Source: Flavobacteriales bacterium
GTDB lineage: Bacteria; Bacteroidota; Bacteroidia; Flavobacteriales_D; CAJJDF01
Direction of reading: 5' to 3'
DNA: 64,000 nt
NCBI GenBank assembly: GCA_018609055.1
Contig: JABAYJ010000001.1
Span: forward strand, 62,001-126,000
Part shown: one piece after another, positions 9,331-18,336 of the stretch
Numbering within the stretch: position 1 is the stretch's first letter
Layout: each line of letters starts with the position of its first letter
Translations under genes and position numbers: made by a program
Notes under the pieces: generated by a model
The model's database searches: none
The model's input: the letters and a program-made list of their open reading frames with translations, nothing else
What the model was told of the DNA's origin: nothing

Positions 9331-10863
9331 TTATTTTTTACTGACCCTTTTCAAATCAAAAATATCTTTTCTTCTGTCTCTTAAATTTTTAACTGCTCCA
9401 AATTGGTTTAATTCTCTTAGTAAATCAACATCTACATCTGCAATCAAAATCATTTCGGTATTAGTAGTTGCTTGTGCTTTAATCCCATTTGCTGGAAAAG
9501 AAAAATCACAAGGCGTAAATACCATAGACTGTGCATACTGAATATCCATGTTATTCACTTTTGGTAAGTTTCCTACACTTCCAGCAATGGCTACATAACA
9601 TTCGTTTTCAATCGCTCTTGCTTGTGCGCAATGTCTTACACGAGAATATCCATTTTGAGTATCAGTAAGGAAAGGGACAAATAAAATATCCATTCCTTCG
9701 TCTGCCAATAATCTACTCAGCTCAGGAAACTCCGAATCGTAACAAATTAATACTCCTATTTTGCCACAATCTGTATCGTAAGTTTTTAATTCATTACCTC
9801 CTTGCATTCCCCATACTTTAGCTTCGTCTGGTGTTACGTGCAACTTTTCGTAGCGCTCCATTGTTCCATCTCTACGGCACAAATAACCTACATTATACAA
9901 CAATCCATCTCTCATTTCGGGCATACTTCCTGTAATAATATTGATGTTATAAGAAATAGATAATTCCGAAAATCTTTGAACGATTCCCTCTGTGTGCTTT
10001 GCCAATTCTCTTATTGCTTCTGACTCTGGCAAGTGGTTGTTGTCTGCCATTAAAGGCGCATTAAAAAACTCAGGAAACAAAGCAAAATCTGACCTGTAAG
10101 CAGAAACTGCATCCACAAAATATTCTGCTTGCTGCATTAATTCTTCCAAATCCTTGTATAACCTCATTTGCCATTGAATCAATCCTAATCTTACGTTCTT
10201 TTTCTTTGTAGCTGCTTTTTTGGATTTTTTTGTAAAATAAATATTATCCCATTCCAATAAAACTGCAAACTCCCCCGAGTTTTCGTCCCCTTCCAAGTAT
10301 CCTTTTAGAATTTTTGTTGGGTGAAAATCGTTTGACATTTGGAAATTAAGAACTGGATCGTGAATTTCCTTTCTCTTTACTTTTTCAATGTATTCTTTTG
10401 GCGATAATTTATCAGCATGTTTGTGATAACCTGGTATTCTACCTCCAAAAGCGATTCCTCTCAGATTCAATTTTTCTACCAATTCTTTACGATAATCGTA
10501 TAGCCTTCTGCCAAGGCGCAAACCTCTGTATTCTTTTTTGATAAATACGTCAATTCCATACAGCACATCTCCATCAGAATCGTGTGTGCTGAAAGAATAA
10601 TTTCCTGTCATGTCTTTGTAAGAATCTAGCTCGTCAAATTTGTCATAATCCACAATTATAGAAAGTGCGCACCCTGCAATTTCTCCATTAATTTTAATCA
10701 CAACCTGGCCATCTCTAAACTTATCAATTAAGGTTTTGATGTGCGATTCTTTCCAATACGAATCGGGCATGGATGAGTACGACAGTATCATTGCTTGCTT
10801 CAATTCTTGGTAATCATGAAGAGTTAAGTATTTTAACTCAATGTTTTCTATATCTTCTATCAT
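9331..10863 (-). CDS. bifunctional GNAT N-acetyltransferase / carbon-nitrogen hydrolase
   Basis: N-terminal GNAT-like DVFIKKEYRGLRLGRRLYDYRKEL; C-terminal nitrilase fold with LFPEFF, EKLHVTPDE and GVLICYDSEFPE (E-K-C triad). Confidence 0.87.
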   Translation of the reverse strand: MIEDIENIELKYLTLHDYQELKQAMILSYSSMPDSYWKESHIKTLIDKFRDGQVVIKINGEIAGCALSIIVDYDKFDELDSYKDMTGNYSFSTHDSDGDVLYGIDVFIKKEYRGLRLGRRLYDYRKELVEKLNLRGIAFGGRIPGYHKHADKLSPKEYIEKVKRKEIHDPVLNFQMSNDFHPTKILKGYLEGDENSGEFAVLLEWDNIYFTKKSKKAATKKKNVRLGLIQWQMRLYKDLEELMQQAEYFVDAVSAYRSDFALFPEFFNAPLMADNNHLPESEAIRELAKHTEGIVQRFSELSISYNINIITGSMPEMRDGLLYNVGYLCRRDGTMERYEKLHVTPDEAKVWGMQGGNELKTYDTDCGKIGVLICYDSEFPELSRLLADEGMDILFVPFLTDTQNGYSRVRHCAQARAIENECYVAIAGSVGNLPKVNNMDIQYAQSMVFTPCDFSFPANGIKAQATTNTEMILIADVDVDLLRELNQFGAVKNLRDRRKDIFDLKRVSKK

Positions 10864-10882
10864 TTTTGAGGGTAAAGACTAA

Positions 10883-11818
10883 TTAGTTGTCTTCGCTATT
10901 AAATTTATTGTTTTTACCAATTGGAACAAAATTAGTTGTTGAGTTCTCTTCGATTTCTTCTCCTTTTTTATTCAACTCAAATTTGTAGGATAATAATTTA
11001 TAATACAATTTAGCTGCCAAGAAATCAGAAGATTTTTCATCAGGATTTGGGCATAATTCTACAATATCAAAACCTACTACGTTTTTTTGTTCAAATACTT
11101 TTTTGAAGAATTCAAGAGATTCGTACCACATCAACCCTCCAGGTTCTGGAGTTCCTGTAGCTGGGCAAATAGAAGGGTCAAAACCATCTAAATCAATAGT
11201 AATGTACACGTTATCAGTCATTAATTCAATAGCTGCATCCATCCAAAATTCGTCTTGAGCCATATCGTGTGCAAAGAATACATTAACTAAATTCATCACT
11301 CTCTTTTCAGCCAAATCCATACTTCTTATTCCAACTTGAATAAGGTTGGTATTTTCATTTGCTTCGTACAAAGCGCATGCATGATTGTATGATGAACCTT
11401 CGTATTCTTTTCTTAAATCGGCATGAGCATCAATTTGTAATACTGTCAAGTTTTTAAAAACTTCGTTATGAGCGCGAATTGCACCAATTGAAATAGAGTG
11501 CTCTCCACCAAAAGTGGTTACAAATTTATCTTTCAAAATGTATTCTTTAGTCAAAGAATAAACAGCTTCTACCATTGCTTCTGGAGAAGAGTTTTCGGTA
11601 ACTGGAGCTGGCATAAAAATACCGTTTCTATAAACTTCAGAATCAGTTTCTATATCGTATAACTCCATGTTTTCTGAAGCGTGTAAAAATGCCTCAGGAC
11701 CTTTGTCTGCTCCTTTTTGCCAAGTGCTCGTCCCATCATAAGGAACTGTTGAAAGCACAATATTAGCTTTCTCTATTTTTGCGAATTCTTCTGGAATTCC
11801 TGCGAATGTATTTTTCAT
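10883..11818 (-). CDS. speB: agmatinase
   Basis: Ureohydrolase metal motifs: GGEHSIS, QIDAHADLR, ITIDLDGFDPS. Confidence 0.9.
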   Translation of the reverse strand: MKNTFAGIPEEFAKIEKANIVLSTVPYDGTSTWQKGADKGPEAFLHASENMELYDIETDSEVYRNGIFMPAPVTENSSPEAMVEAVYSLTKEYILKDKFVTTFGGEHSISIGAIRAHNEVFKNLTVLQIDAHADLRKEYEGSSYNHACALYEANENTNLIQVGIRSMDLAEKRVMNLVNVFFAHDMAQDEFWMDAAIELMTDNVYITIDLDGFDPSICPATGTPEPGGLMWYESLEFFKKVFEQKNVVGFDIVELCPNPDEKSSDFLAAKLYYKLLSYKFELNKKGEEIEENSTTNFVPIGKNNKFNSEDN

Positions 11819-11827
11819 TGTTATTTA

Positions 11828-13222
11828 TTAATTGTACCCTAAAATTGATAAGAATTTTTCTTGTGTCTGTTGTTCATTAAAGACCTTAGTTTCCAATTCA
11901 CCCTTGTCATTTCTATTTAAAATAATATGCTTGGGTTGTGGAATTAAACAATGTTGTAAACCTCCGTAGCCACCAACTGATTCTTGGTAAGCTCCAGTGT
12001 TGAAAAAACCAATATAAAGCGGTTTTTCTTTATGAAACTTAGGAAGGTAAATGGCATTAATGTGTTGCTCCGAGTTGTAATAATCATCACTATCACAAGT
12101 TAATCCTCCAAGTAACACTCTTTCGTATTCGTCATTCCATCTATTAATTGGCAGCATCAAAAATCGCTTATTTATGGACCAAGAGTCTGGTAAAGTTGTC
12201 ATAAACGAAGAGTTAATCAAGTTCCATTTCTCACGGTCATTTTGTTGTTTCTGGTATAAAATTTCATACAAAACTCCTGCGCTTTCTCCTACTGTATAAG
12301 AACCAAATTCAGTGAAAATAATTGGTACCTCCACTTCCGCTTCGTCACAAGTTTCCTTGATAATCCTAACAATTTCATTTATCATATACCCATAATCAAA
12401 CTCAAACCCAAGAGAGTTTTTTATTGGAAATCCTCCTCCAATATTAAGCGAATCCAGTGAAGGACAGATTTTTTTGAGGTTTACGTATACTTTCAAACAT
12501 TTAGTTAACTCATTCCAATAGTAGGCATTATCTCTAATTCCCGTATTAATAAAAAAGTGCAACATCTTAAGACTCACCTTTTCGTTATCTTGAATTTCAC
12601 TTTTGTAATACTTCAATATGTTTTTGTATCCAATACCAAGTCTAGAAGTGTAAAACTCGAATTTTGGTTCTTCCTCTGAAGCAATTCTGATCCCTACATT
12701 CATTTTCCCATTTACCCCATGCGAAAGTAATTTCAACTCCTCGTAATTATCAATAATTGGGATGCAATTTTTGAATCCATTATTAATAATTCGTGTTATA
12801 TTTTCTACGTACTGAGCTCTTTTGAATCCATTACAAATAATATAATTGTCTTTCGTTAATTTTCCTTTAGCCTCCAAAGACTCAACAATATTAATGTCAA
12901 ATGCCGAAGAGGTTTCCATGTGAGTATCGTTCTTTAATACTTCCTCAAGCACATGAGCAAAGTGCGAGCTTTTAGTGCAATAGCAATAGTTATATTTCCC
13001 TGCGTAATTGTGTTCTTCAAAAGCATCTTTAAACCATTTTTTAGTGTTTATGATGTTTTCAGATATCTTAGGTAAATAACTAAATTTCAATGGTGTTCCG
13101 TGTTCTTTAATTAGTTCTGCTAAGTTTATTCCATGAAAAGATAAGTGGCCTTTTTCTATAGAAAATTCTTCTTGTGGAAAATCAAAAGTTTGGTCTATTA
13201 AGTCTGAATATTTTGTGTTCAT
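11828..13222 (-). CDS. speA: arginine decarboxylase (PLP-dependent, alanine-racemase fold)
   Basis: NYCYCTKSSHFAHVLEEVLKNDTHMETSSAFDINIVE, LNIGGGFPI, GGLTCDSDD; adjacent to speB. Confidence 0.85.
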   Translation of the reverse strand: MNTKYSDLIDQTFDFPQEEFSIEKGHLSFHGINLAELIKEHGTPLKFSYLPKISENIINTKKWFKDAFEEHNYAGKYNYCYCTKSSHFAHVLEEVLKNDTHMETSSAFDINIVESLEAKGKLTKDNYIICNGFKRAQYVENITRIINNGFKNCIPIIDNYEELKLLSHGVNGKMNVGIRIASEEEPKFEFYTSRLGIGYKNILKYYKSEIQDNEKVSLKMLHFFINTGIRDNAYYWNELTKCLKVYVNLKKICPSLDSLNIGGGFPIKNSLGFEFDYGYMINEIVRIIKETCDEAEVEVPIIFTEFGSYTVGESAGVLYEILYQKQQNDREKWNLINSSFMTTLPDSWSINKRFLMLPINRWNDEYERVLLGGLTCDSDDYYNSEQHINAIYLPKFHKEKPLYIGFFNTGAYQESVGGYGGLQHCLIPQPKHIILNRNDKGELETKVFNEQQTQEKFLSILGYN

Positions 13223-13256
13223 TGGGTAAGTCGTTTTGTAATTAATTTAAAAAATT

Positions 13257-13276
13257 GGACATAGGAATTCTGGTCC
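13257..13276 (-). terminator. candidate attenuator-like hairpin upstream of speA
   Basis: Minus strand ...AAAAGGAC-CAGAATTCCTAT-GTCCAATTTTTT: GGAC/GTCC stem followed by a T-tract, between a short ORF and the speA start. Confidence 0.3.
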
Positions 13277-13324
13277 TTTTCAATTGAAAAATTGAAATTG
13301 AGCTAAAGTTTTATTCAATTCGGC

Positions 13325-13498
13325 CTATACACGGATTACCGCACTCACAGAATTGTGAATGAAGAGAGACAACCAAGAAGAGATTACCACTGCGGCAATC
13401 GAAGAAATGTCCTTTATTCTTTTGTCAGATTTCCAAAATCCATTTTCTATTTTATTTCTTCTTTCAAATAGAAAATCAAAAGTCTTTAATAAGTTCAA
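13325..13498 (-). CDS. 57-aa small ORF (candidate leader peptide or small membrane protein) upstream of speA
   Basis: TTG start: MNLLKTFDFLFERRNKIENGFWKSDKRIKDISSIAAVVISSWLSLFIHNSVSAVIRV*. Below the length cutoff of the supplied ORF track. Confidence 0.4.
   Translation of the reverse strand: MNLLKTFDFLFERRNKIENGFWKSDKRIKDISSIAAVVISSWLSLFIHNSVSAVIRV
13334..13400 (-). ncRNA. candidate structured 5' leader of speA with alternative stems
   Basis: Minus strand GATTGCCGCA (13400-13391) can pair over 10 bp (one G-U) with TGCGGTAATC (13343-13334). GATTGCC can alternatively pair with GGTAATC (13388-13382). An internal hairpin TCACA-ATTC-TGTGA lies at 13345-13358. Confidence 0.4.
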
Positions 13499-13567
13499 CT
13501 TTTATTAAAATTTTGGCAAATTTAAATAAAAAAATGATTCGTAAAACTTTTTTAGAAAAAAAGTGAA

Positions 13568-14149
13568 TTAATTTTTTAAAATAAATTCTGTCGGGTCAAT
13601 ATACCCTTTACTATCAGAAGAATAACCGCCACCAATTGGCATATCCAGACTGTCTCTCAACTCAAAATGAAGGTGAGCTTTATACTTTCCATCACAATCG
13701 CCAATTTTACCAATTAGAGTTCCTCTTTTTATCCAATCGCCTTTATTTACTGGTATTTCACTACAATGAGCATAAAGTGATTCGTAATATTTTCCTTTAT
13801 ACAAATGTTTTATTCTTATCACTTTTCCCCAACCGCTTTTCATGTCTTTGGCAAAAGTTACTTGTCCATTTGCAATGCTATAAATAGAATCTCCATAATC
13901 GGTATTTCCTCCACCTACTCCATTCCAGTCTTCACCTAGGTGATTGTTGTCGCCAAATTTTTGAGCATTGTAATAGCCATTTCCGTTTGGTTTTCCAACA
14001 GGGAAATCAAAAGAATCTGCTTCGTACTCTTTTTTGAATTCTTCTTGATTTTGAGGATTTTCTAAATTTTTAACCTTTGAAAAAATCAAAGTGAAACTGA
14101 CTAAAATTGAACATACTAAAATAAGGATAAAAAGGTATTTATTGGACAT
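13568..14149 (-). CDS. M23 family metallopeptidase
   Basis: HLGEDWNG, GKVIRIKH, YAHCSEIPVNKGDWIKRGTLIGKIGD, HLHFELRD. Confidence 0.9.
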   Translation of the reverse strand: MSNKYLFILILVCSILVSFTLIFSKVKNLENPQNQEEFKKEYEADSFDFPVGKPNGNGYYNAQKFGDNNHLGEDWNGVGGGNTDYGDSIYSIANGQVTFAKDMKSGWGKVIRIKHLYKGKYYESLYAHCSEIPVNKGDWIKRGTLIGKIGDCDGKYKAHLHFELRDSLDMPIGGGYSSDSKGYIDPTEFILKN

Positions 14150-14153
14150 AAAA

Positions 14154-14182
14154 AAAGGCGTTTAATAAATTAAACGCCTTTT
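14154..14182 (-). terminator. intrinsic terminator downstream of odhB
   Basis: GGCGTTTAA-TAAA-TTAAACGCC stem with flanking A6/T4, minus-strand T-run. Confidence 0.75.
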
Positions 14183-14218
14183 ACTCTTAAAGTAACATGT
14201 GGGTTATTGTAAATAATG

Positions 14219-15466
14219 TTAAAGTCCTAATAAAACCTCAACTGGGTCTTTAGCTCCAAACAACATTTTTTCAGGATTTTCAAGCATTTCTTTCACTTTT
14301 ACCAAGAATCCAACAGATTCTTTCCCGTCAATAATTCTGTGATCGTAAGAAAGCGCTACGTACATAATTGGACGTATAACTATTTCTCCATCCACTACCA
14401 TTGCTCTTTCTACAATGTTGTGCATTCCTAATATTGCAGATTGTGGTGGGTTTATTATTGGTGTAGAAAGCATGGATCCAAATACTCCACCATTGGTGAT
14501 TGTAAATGTTCCTCCTGTCATTTCTTCAATCGACATTTTACCATCTCTTGCTTTAATTGCTAATCTCTTGATTTCAGCTTCAATCTCAGCCAAACTCATA
14601 GTTTCTGCATTTCTTACTACAGGCACCATCAATCCTTTTGGAGACGATACAGCAATACCAATATCTGCATAATCATGCAATATCATTTCTTTTCCATCAA
14701 TCATTCCATTTACTGCCGGAAAGTGATTTAAAGCTTCGGTAACTGCTTTTGTAAAGAACGACATGAATCCTAAATTCACCCCTAATTGTTCTTTAAATTT
14801 CATTTTATATTTAGCTCTAATATCCATGATTGGTTTCATGTCTACTTCGTTAAACGTAGTAAGCATTGCTGTTTCGTTCTTTACAGCAACCAATCTTTCT
14901 GCTACTTTTCTTCGTAGCATACTCATTTTTACATTTTTCTTATCACGAGTTCCTCCCCATCCGCTTGCAGCTTCGGATGAAAATCCACCTGCCATTGCAG
15001 CTACAACATCTTGCTTAAGTACTCTTCCGTCAGGTCCTGTTCCTGTAACTTTAGAAATACCATTTTCATCCATCAATTTCTTTGCAGAAACAGAAGGTAC
15101 GTCTTTAGCATACGTTTCCTTTTTAGCAGGTTCAGCTGCTTTTACTGGATTAGGATTTGGAGCTGGCGCTTCTTCCTTTTTCTCTTCTACCTTAGCTTCA
15201 GCTTTTGGTTTTTCAGCTCCCGCAGGTCTTTTTGCTTTTGTATCAATTAAACATACAACTGCACCTACTGCTACAGCATCTCCTTCTTCCGCCTTGAGCG
15301 TAATAATTCCGGCTTCTTCTGCTGGTAATTCTAGAGTTGCTTTATCTGAGTCTACCTCAGCAATTGCTTGGTCTTTTTCAACCCAATCGCCAGTTTCTAC
15401 TAGCCATTCCGCAATTTCTACTTCTGATATCGATTCGCCTGGTGAAGGCACTTTCATTTCTAACAT
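14219..15466 (-). CDS. odhB: dihydrolipoyllysine-residue succinyltransferase (2-oxoglutarate dehydrogenase E2)
   Basis: Lipoyl domain [15 protein letters not shown]3-binding domain, catalytic domain [22 protein letters not shown]. Confidence 0.93.
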   Translation of the reverse strand: MLEMKVPSPGESISEVEIAEWLVETGDWVEKDQAIAEVDSDKATLELPAEEAGIITLKAEEGDAVAVGAVVCLIDTKAKRPAGAEKPKAEAKVEEKKEEAPAPNPNPVKAAEPAKKETYAKDVPSVSAKKLMDENGISKVTGTGPDGRVLKQDVVAAMAGGFSSEAASGWGGTRDKKNVKMSMLRRKVAERLVAVKNETAMLTTFNEVDMKPIMDIRAKYKMKFKEQLGVNLGFMSFFTKAVTEALNHFPAVNGMIDGKEMILHDYADIGIAVSSPKGLMVPVVRNAETMSLAEIEAEIKRLAIKARDGKMSIEEMTGGTFTITNGGVFGSMLSTPIINPPQSAILGMHNIVERAMVVDGEIVIRPIMYVALSYDHRIIDGKESVGFLVKVKEMLENPEKMLFGAKDPVEVLLGL

Positions 15467-15491
15467 AATGGTTTACTTTATCTCGTTAGGA

Positions 15492-18245
15492 TTATTTTGT
15501 TTCAAATAGTCGAGTAATCAATGATTGGTGTCTCAATTTGGAGGCAATTGGCGAACCACTTGCTGGCGAACCTGACTCTGATCTTGATATCACATCAAAC
15601 CTTACTTCGTAATTTCTTGTTTTCTTCATGATAAATGTCCAAGCTCCCATATTTTCTGGTTCTTCTTGTAACCAAACATATTTCTTGTCTTTACCGTATT
15701 TCTTTATAATTACTTCAATCTGCTTTTCTGGGAAAGGATAAATTTGCTCTAATCTTACTAGTGCAACATGATCTCCTTTTCCTTGCGCTTCTTTTTGTTC
15801 TAGTACATCATAATAGATTTTTCCTGAACAAAGAGCTATAGTTTTCACTTTCTTAGCATCAACAGTTGGATCATCCATTACTTCTTGGAAACTTCCTTTT
15901 GCCAATTCATCAATAGTAGAAATAGCTTTAGGATACCTCAGTAATTTCTTAGGTGTAAACACGATTAATGGTTTACGGAAATTCCTTTTGATTTGTCTTC
16001 TTAATAAATGGTAGTGGTTAGCTGGTGTTGTACAATTCGCTATTTGAATATTGTCGTCTGCACATTGTTGTAGGAATCTTTCCATTCTTCCACTTGAGTG
16101 CTCACTTCCCATGTCTTCATATCCGTGAGGTAATAACATAACTAATCCGTTACTTACTCCCCATTTTTCTTCGGCAGCTACTATAAATTGGTCAATCATA
16201 ATTTGAGCTCCATTAAAGAAATCCCCAAATTGTGCTTCCCAAATAGTTAAGCCTTTAGGTACTGCAAATGCATAACCATATTCAAATCCTAGTACTCCGT
16301 ATTCTGATAATAAAGAATTGTAAATAGTGAATTTACCTTGTTTGTCGTTTAATAGATTCAAAGTAGTTACTTCCTCCTCGGCATCTTCTGTAATTACAAC
16401 AGCATGCCTGTGAGAAAATGTTCCTCTTTCTACATCTTGTCCAGAAATACGAACTGCATGTCCTTCATCTAATAAAGTAGCGTAGGCCAACATTTCTGCA
16501 CTTCCCCAATCTAATTTATCTGAGTAAATCATTTCCTTTCGGTCCTTCATTAACTTCACAATCTTACGGAAATACTTCTTTCCTTCTGGCAATGTGGATA
16601 GCTTGTCTCCTAGCTCCAATAATTTTTTCTTAGCAACTTTGGTGTTTACTGTTTCAAACAACTCCTCTCCTTTTGCGTGCTTAAAATCTTTCCAAGTTCT
16701 ATTTAAAAAGTGTTTTACACTTGCCTTTTTTATTTGTTTTGATGCTCCAAAATCATCTTCAAGAACCTCTGTAAATTTGGCTTTTAATTCGGCCGCTTCT
16801 TCCTCAGAGATAACTTTATCCGCCAAAAGTTTATCTAAATAAATTTCTCTTGGGTTAGGGTGTTTTGAAATAGCTTTGTACAATTTAGGTTGAGTAAATT
16901 TAGGCTCATCTCCTTCATTGTGACCATACTTTCTGTAACATAATAAGTCTACAAATACATCTCTTTTAAATTTTTGACGGTACTCTAATGCCATTGTCAT
17001 AGTTTGAACTACGGCTTCAGGATCATCTCCATTTACATGGAAAACTGGCGCTAATGTTGTTTTCGCAATATCAGTACAATAAGTACTTGAACGTGCATCC
17101 AAATAATTAGTAGTAAACCCTACTTGGTTATTTATCACAACATGAACAGAACCTCCTGTTCTATACCCATCTAATTGAGCCATTTGAAGTACTTCATATA
17201 CTATTCCTTGACCTGCTACTGCAGCATCTCCATGAATAATAATAGGTACAATTTTAGACTCTTCTTTTAAATATTTATCTATTTTTCCTCTTGTGATACC
17301 CTGCACAACAGGTGCAACAGCTTCAAGGTGTGATGGATTTGGAGAAAGTGTTAAATGCACGTCTTTCCCTCCATCTGTTTTTATATCGCATGACCAACCT
17401 AAGTGGTATTTTACATCTCCACTAAAATTCTCGTCTTCATAATCTTTTCCTTCAAACTCACTGAAGATTTTCTCCATTGGTTTGTTAAAGATATTAGCTA
17501 ACACATTAAGTCTTCCTCTATGTGCCATACCCATTACAAACTCCTTAATCCCCATCTCTGCTCCTCTTTCGATAAGGGCATCTAATGCAGGAATTAATGA
17601 TTCTCCTCCTTCAATTGAGAATCTTTTTTGCCCAACAAATTTCTTTTGAAGAAAGTTTTCGAACTCAGATGATTGATTAAGCTTGTGAAGAATGTGTATT
17701 TTTTCTTCTTTATTAAATTGAATCCTATTTTTAAGCTCAATTTTATTTCTTAACCATTCTAGTCTATCTTGGGCACGAATGTACATGTACTCAATTCCTA
17801 TTGATTGGCAATATGTAAGTTCTAAATGCTCTATTATTTGGTTAAGTGTTGCTGGTCCAATTCCAGTAGTTTCTCCTGATTGAAATACAGTATTCCTATC
17901 TGCTTCAGTAAGCCCATAGTTTTCAATATCCAGACTTGGAGAATATTTTCTTCTTTCTCTTACAGGATTTGTTTTGGTAAACAGATGACCTCTTTGACGA
18001 TAATCTTCGATAAGAGTTAGCACCTTGAACTCTTTGCCCATATTTTCGGAAAATCCACTATCGGAATCTTCGTAATTGGCTTTTTGAAATTCGAATCCTT
18101 CAAAAAATCTTGCCCAGCCTGTATCTATTGAGGAAGGGTCTTGTTTAAATTTTTTATAAAGGTCTTCGAAGGCATTAACATCTCCGTTACTTAAAAAAGA
18201 AAATTTGTCCATTTTATTTGCAAATTCGTTTACATAAGAGCACAA
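15492..18245 (-). CDS. odhA: 2-oxoglutarate dehydrogenase E1 component
   Basis: RFSIEGGESLIPALD, GMAHRGRLNVLAN, HGDAAVAGQGIVYE, LLPHGYEDMGSEHSSGRMERFLQQC. Confidence 0.94.
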   Translation of the reverse strand: MCSYVNEFANKMDKFSFLSNGDVNAFEDLYKKFKQDPSSIDTGWARFFEGFEFQKANYEDSDSGFSENMGKEFKVLTLIEDYRQRGHLFTKTNPVRERRKYSPSLDIENYGLTEADRNTVFQSGETTGIGPATLNQIIEHLELTYCQSIGIEYMYIRAQDRLEWLRNKIELKNRIQFNKEEKIHILHKLNQSSEFENFLQKKFVGQKRFSIEGGESLIPALDALIERGAEMGIKEFVMGMAHRGRLNVLANIFNKPMEKIFSEFEGKDYEDENFSGDVKYHLGWSCDIKTDGGKDVHLTLSPNPSHLEAVAPVVQGITRGKIDKYLKEESKIVPIIIHGDAAVAGQGIVYEVLQMAQLDGYRTGGSVHVVINNQVGFTTNYLDARSSTYCTDIAKTTLAPVFHVNGDDPEAVVQTMTMALEYRQKFKRDVFVDLLCYRKYGHNEGDEPKFTQPKLYKAISKHPNPREIYLDKLLADKVISEEEAAELKAKFTEVLEDDFGASKQIKKASVKHFLNRTWKDFKHAKGEELFETVNTKVAKKKLLELGDKLSTLPEGKKYFRKIVKLMKDRKEMIYSDKLDWGSAEMLAYATLLDEGHAVRISGQDVERGTFSHRHAVVITEDAEEEVTTLNLLNDKQGKFTIYNSLLSEYGVLGFEYGYAFAVPKGLTIWEAQFGDFFNGAQIMIDQFIVAAEEKWGVSNGLVMLLPHGYEDMGSEHSSGRMERFLQQCADDNIQIANCTTPANHYHLLRRQIKRNFRKPLIVFTPKKLLRYPKAISTIDELAKGSFQEVMDDPTVDAKKVKTIALCSGKIYYDVLEQKEAQGKGDHVALVRLEQIYPFPEKQIEVIIKKYGKDKKYVWLQEEPENMGAWTFIMKKTRNYEVRFDVISRSESGSPASGSPIASKLRHQSLITRLFETK

Positions 18246-18336
18246 AATTATACTCTTCTTATTTGGAAATATAAAGATGCTACTTTTTTATTGCACACGA
18301 AAGTTTTGAATTGATTTTCTTAGGTTTCAGTGAATA

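Noticed and set aside
14763-15509. 248-aa plus-strand ORF
   Set aside because: Antisense to odhB; Ser/Ala/Phe-rich composition is the expected shadow of the E2 lipoyl/linker region.
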